From: Candidatus Sulfopaludibacter sp. SbA3
GTDB taxonomy: Bacteria > Acidobacteriota > Terriglobia > 2-12-FULL-54-10
Direction of reading: 5' to 3'
Assembly: GCA_945865705.1 (NCBI GenBank)
Contig: CAMBEY010000027.1
Span: 1 to 17,495 of the forward strand
Length of the DNA: 17,495 bases
Part shown: positions 16,199 to 17,495 of the stretch, piece by piece
Numbering within the stretch: position 1 is the first letter of the stretch
Layout of the letters: every line of letters begins with the position of its first letter
Made by a program: the position numbers and the translations under genes
The notes under the pieces: generated by a model
The model's database searches: none
What the model was told of the DNA's origin: nothing
Seen by the model: only the letters and a program-made list of their open reading frames with translations

Positions 16199-16228
16199 TT
16201 GATATGAGCGCGGCGGTTCTTGTAAACT
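16199..16228 (+). promoter_or_regulatory. Predicted promoter of the diheme cytochrome gene
   Basis: TTGATA (16199-16204), 18-base spacer, TAAACT (16223-16228), about 40 bases before the start codon. The ribosome-binding site GGAGGG (16259-16264) lies three bases before the ATG at 16268. Confidence 0.45.
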
Positions 16229-16267
16229 GACAGCGCATCAGCGACTTTTTTTGTAAGCGGAGGGTTT

Positions 16268-17329
16268 ATGAAGCGCGTATTGGGGTTGGCGATCTGCTCA
16301 TTGGTATTGATGTTGGCGGCGTGGATGTCGTTCGTGGCGCAGGGGGCGGCGCAAGGGCCGCCGGCATGGGCCTACGGCACTCCGCCCACTGCTGCAACGG
16401 TGGGAACTCCCGCTGCGGCACCGGCTCCAAACAGCGCGGCGGCGCCTCAGGCCGGGGCTCAGGCGGCGCCCGCGACCGCGCCTGCCGCCCCCGTGGACAC
16501 CACCGTGAGACGGCTTCCCGGCAGCAGCTTGGAGTTTACCCGGGCGCAGATCAGCAACGGCTTTGGGCCAGCCGACTGGTATCCGGGCGACCATCCGCTG
16601 ATGCCCGATGTCGTGGCGCGCGGCCGGAATCCGGAGGCGCGCGCGTGCGCGCTGTGCCATTATCCCAACGGCAAGGGTCGTCCCGAAAACGCTGGGGTTG
16701 CGGGTTTGCCGGTCGGGTACTTTATCCAGCAGATGAACGATTACAAGGCCGGCAATCGCAAGAGCGCCGAGCCGCGCAAGGCCAACACCAACGCCATGAT
16801 CGCCATCGCCAAGGCGCTGACCGATGAGGAGATCAAAGCGGCGGCGGAGTATTTTGGCGCGATGAAATGGACGCCGTGGATCAAGGTGGTGGAGACCGAT
16901 CCGGGTCCCAAGACGCGCATCGGCGGCGGCATGTTTCTGGCGCTGGCGGGCACCGAGAAAGAGCCGCTGGGCCAGCGCATCATCGAGATGCCGGAGAACA
17001 CCGAAGCCACTGAGATACTGCGCGACCCGCGGTCCGGCTTTATCGCCTATGCGCCTGTCGGCAGCATCAAGAAAGGCGAAGCGCTGGCCACCACCGGCGG
17101 CGGCAAAACCGTGCAGTGCGCTGTCTGCCACGGCGCGGACCTGAAGGGCATGGGACCAGTCCCCGGCATTGCCGGCCGTTCGCCGAGCTACCTGGTGCGG
17201 CAGATGTATGACATGCAGCAGGGCGCGCGCAAGGGCATGTGGACCGAGTTGATGATGCCGGTCGTCAGCAAATTGAGCGAGGAAGATATGCTGAACATCG
17301 CCGCCTACACCGCCTCGCGCATTCCCTAG
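16268..17329 (+). CDS. Secreted diheme cytochrome c (class I, cytochrome c4-like layout)
   Basis: 353 residues. Signal peptide at 1-29 (MKRVLGLAICSLVLMLAAWM, then FVAQGAAQ). Residues about 38-78 are an Ala/Pro-rich linker of low complexity (TAATVGTPAAAPAPNSAAAP onward). Two cytochrome c domains follow: heme motif CALCH at 127-131 with a possible Met ligand at 177, and CAVCH at 284-288 (GGGKTVQCAVCHGADLKGMG) with a possible ligand at Met330 (LMMPVV). Each domain ends with the usual C-terminal helix (LTDEEIKAAAEYFGAM; LSEEDMLNIAAYTASR). It is an electron carrier in the periplasm; the partner enzyme is not identifiable. It is transcribed away from the IS3 remnant, divergent from soxC, and could serve that enzyme, but nothing in the sequence shows it. 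No partner gene follows before the window ends. Confidence 0.9.
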   Translation: MKRVLGLAICSLVLMLAAWMSFVAQGAAQGPPAWAYGTPPTAATVGTPAAAPAPNSAAAPQAGAQAAPATAPAAPVDTTVRRLPGSSLEFTRAQISNGFGPADWYPGDHPLMPDVVARGRNPEARACALCHYPNGKGRPENAGVAGLPVGYFIQQMNDYKAGNRKSAEPRKANTNAMIAIAKALTDEEIKAAAEYFGAMKWTPWIKVVETDPGPKTRIGGGMFLALAGTEKEPLGQRIIEMPENTEATEILRDPRSGFIAYAPVGSIKKGEALATTGGGKTVQCAVCHGADLKGMGPVPGIAGRSPSYLVRQMYDMQQGARKGMWTELMMPVVSKLSEEDMLNIAAYTASRIP

Positions 17330-17368
17330 GAAATCAGCGGCTGCGCCGCGTGGCTACAAAATCAAACT

Positions 17369-17402
17369 GGGCCGCGTGACCGGGCCGCGTGACCGGGCCG
17401 CG
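17369..17402. repeat. 13-bp tandem repeat, 2.6 copies
   Basis: GGGCCGCGTGACC is repeated at 17369-17381 and 17382-17394, with a partial third copy to 17402. It lies 40 bases after the cytochrome stop. Confidence 0.7.
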
Positions 17403-17407
17403 AATCC

Positions 17408-17495
17408 ATCCGCGGATTACGCAGATTACTCCGATTGTTTTTCGCTCTTTTTCGCTCTGGGGAATCTGCGCAATCTGTGGACCTAATCTGTGGAT
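17408..17495. repeat. Imperfect palindromic repeat, cut by the window edge
   Basis: The left arm ATCCGCGGATTACGCAGATT (17408-17427) resembles the reverse complement of the right arm (17463-17495, containing AATCTGCGCAATCTGTGG and AATCTGTGGAT). The ATCYRCRGATTACGCAGATT pattern is like a dispersed repeat seen in many environmental genomes. Between the arms two tandem copies of TTTTTCGCTC stand at 17438-17457. It may continue beyond the window. Confidence 0.55.

Noticed and set aside
17369..17495. Possible CRISPR array
   Set aside because: Repeats are directly adjacent, short and of different types, without regular unique spacers.

Overview
The window (about 60% GC by eye) looks like a chromosomal stretch of an acidobacterium, probably of the Bryobacterales/Solibacter type. 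This is an inference from gene content: an Oar-type TonB-dependent receptor with a carboxypeptidase-regulatory N-domain, a DUF1592/DUF1552/ankyrin cluster, a SoxC-like molybdoenzyme with its cytochrome, a ParD-VapC type toxin-antitoxin pair, and a palindromic TGTCATCC...GGATGACA repeat of a kind I associate with Acidobacteria genomes. No rRNA, tRNA or CRISPR array is visible.

Layout. 1-2103 (minus) is the 5' part of an Oar-type TonB-dependent outer-membrane receptor running off the left edge, with its own promoter and a long leader. 2348-7833 (minus) is a probable three-gene operon transcribed DUF1592 (secreted, two CxxCH motifs) -> DUF1552 (Tat-exported) -> secreted ankyrin-repeat protein. 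The first two genes overlap by ATGA, and a good sigma-70-type promoter precedes the first. 8101-10461 (minus) is a second, BtuB/FepA-like TonB-dependent receptor. The cluster is therefore bracketed by two outer-membrane transporters, consistent with a periplasmic oxidation or processing system fed by uptake, but its substrate is unknown.

10462-13209 is an accessory, decaying zone. It holds a 149-bp nested palindromic element abutting a wrecked DNA methyltransferase gene, an unknown 239-aa protein, an orphan terminator-like hairpin, a 168-bp inverted-repeat element, and a toxin-antitoxin pair with a predicted leaderless promoter. The PIN toxin of that pair has lost its C-terminus by a frameshift.

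13210-15004 (minus) is a two-gene SoxC-like sulfite/sulfane dehydrogenase plus cytochrome c operon, translationally overlapping. Upstream of it, 15122-16124 is a truncated IS3-family element whose orfB is cut off next to another 141-bp inverted-repeat element, giving a chimeric ORF without the second half of the DDE site. 16268-17329 (plus) encodes a secreted diheme cytochrome c. The window ends in a cluster of short tandem and inverted repeats (17369-17495).

The most interesting points are the DUF1592-DUF1552-ankyrin module between two TonB receptors, the density of unrelated palindromic MITE-like elements beside broken genes, and the leaderless, direct-repeat-bearing promoter of a frameshifted toxin-antitoxin locus.
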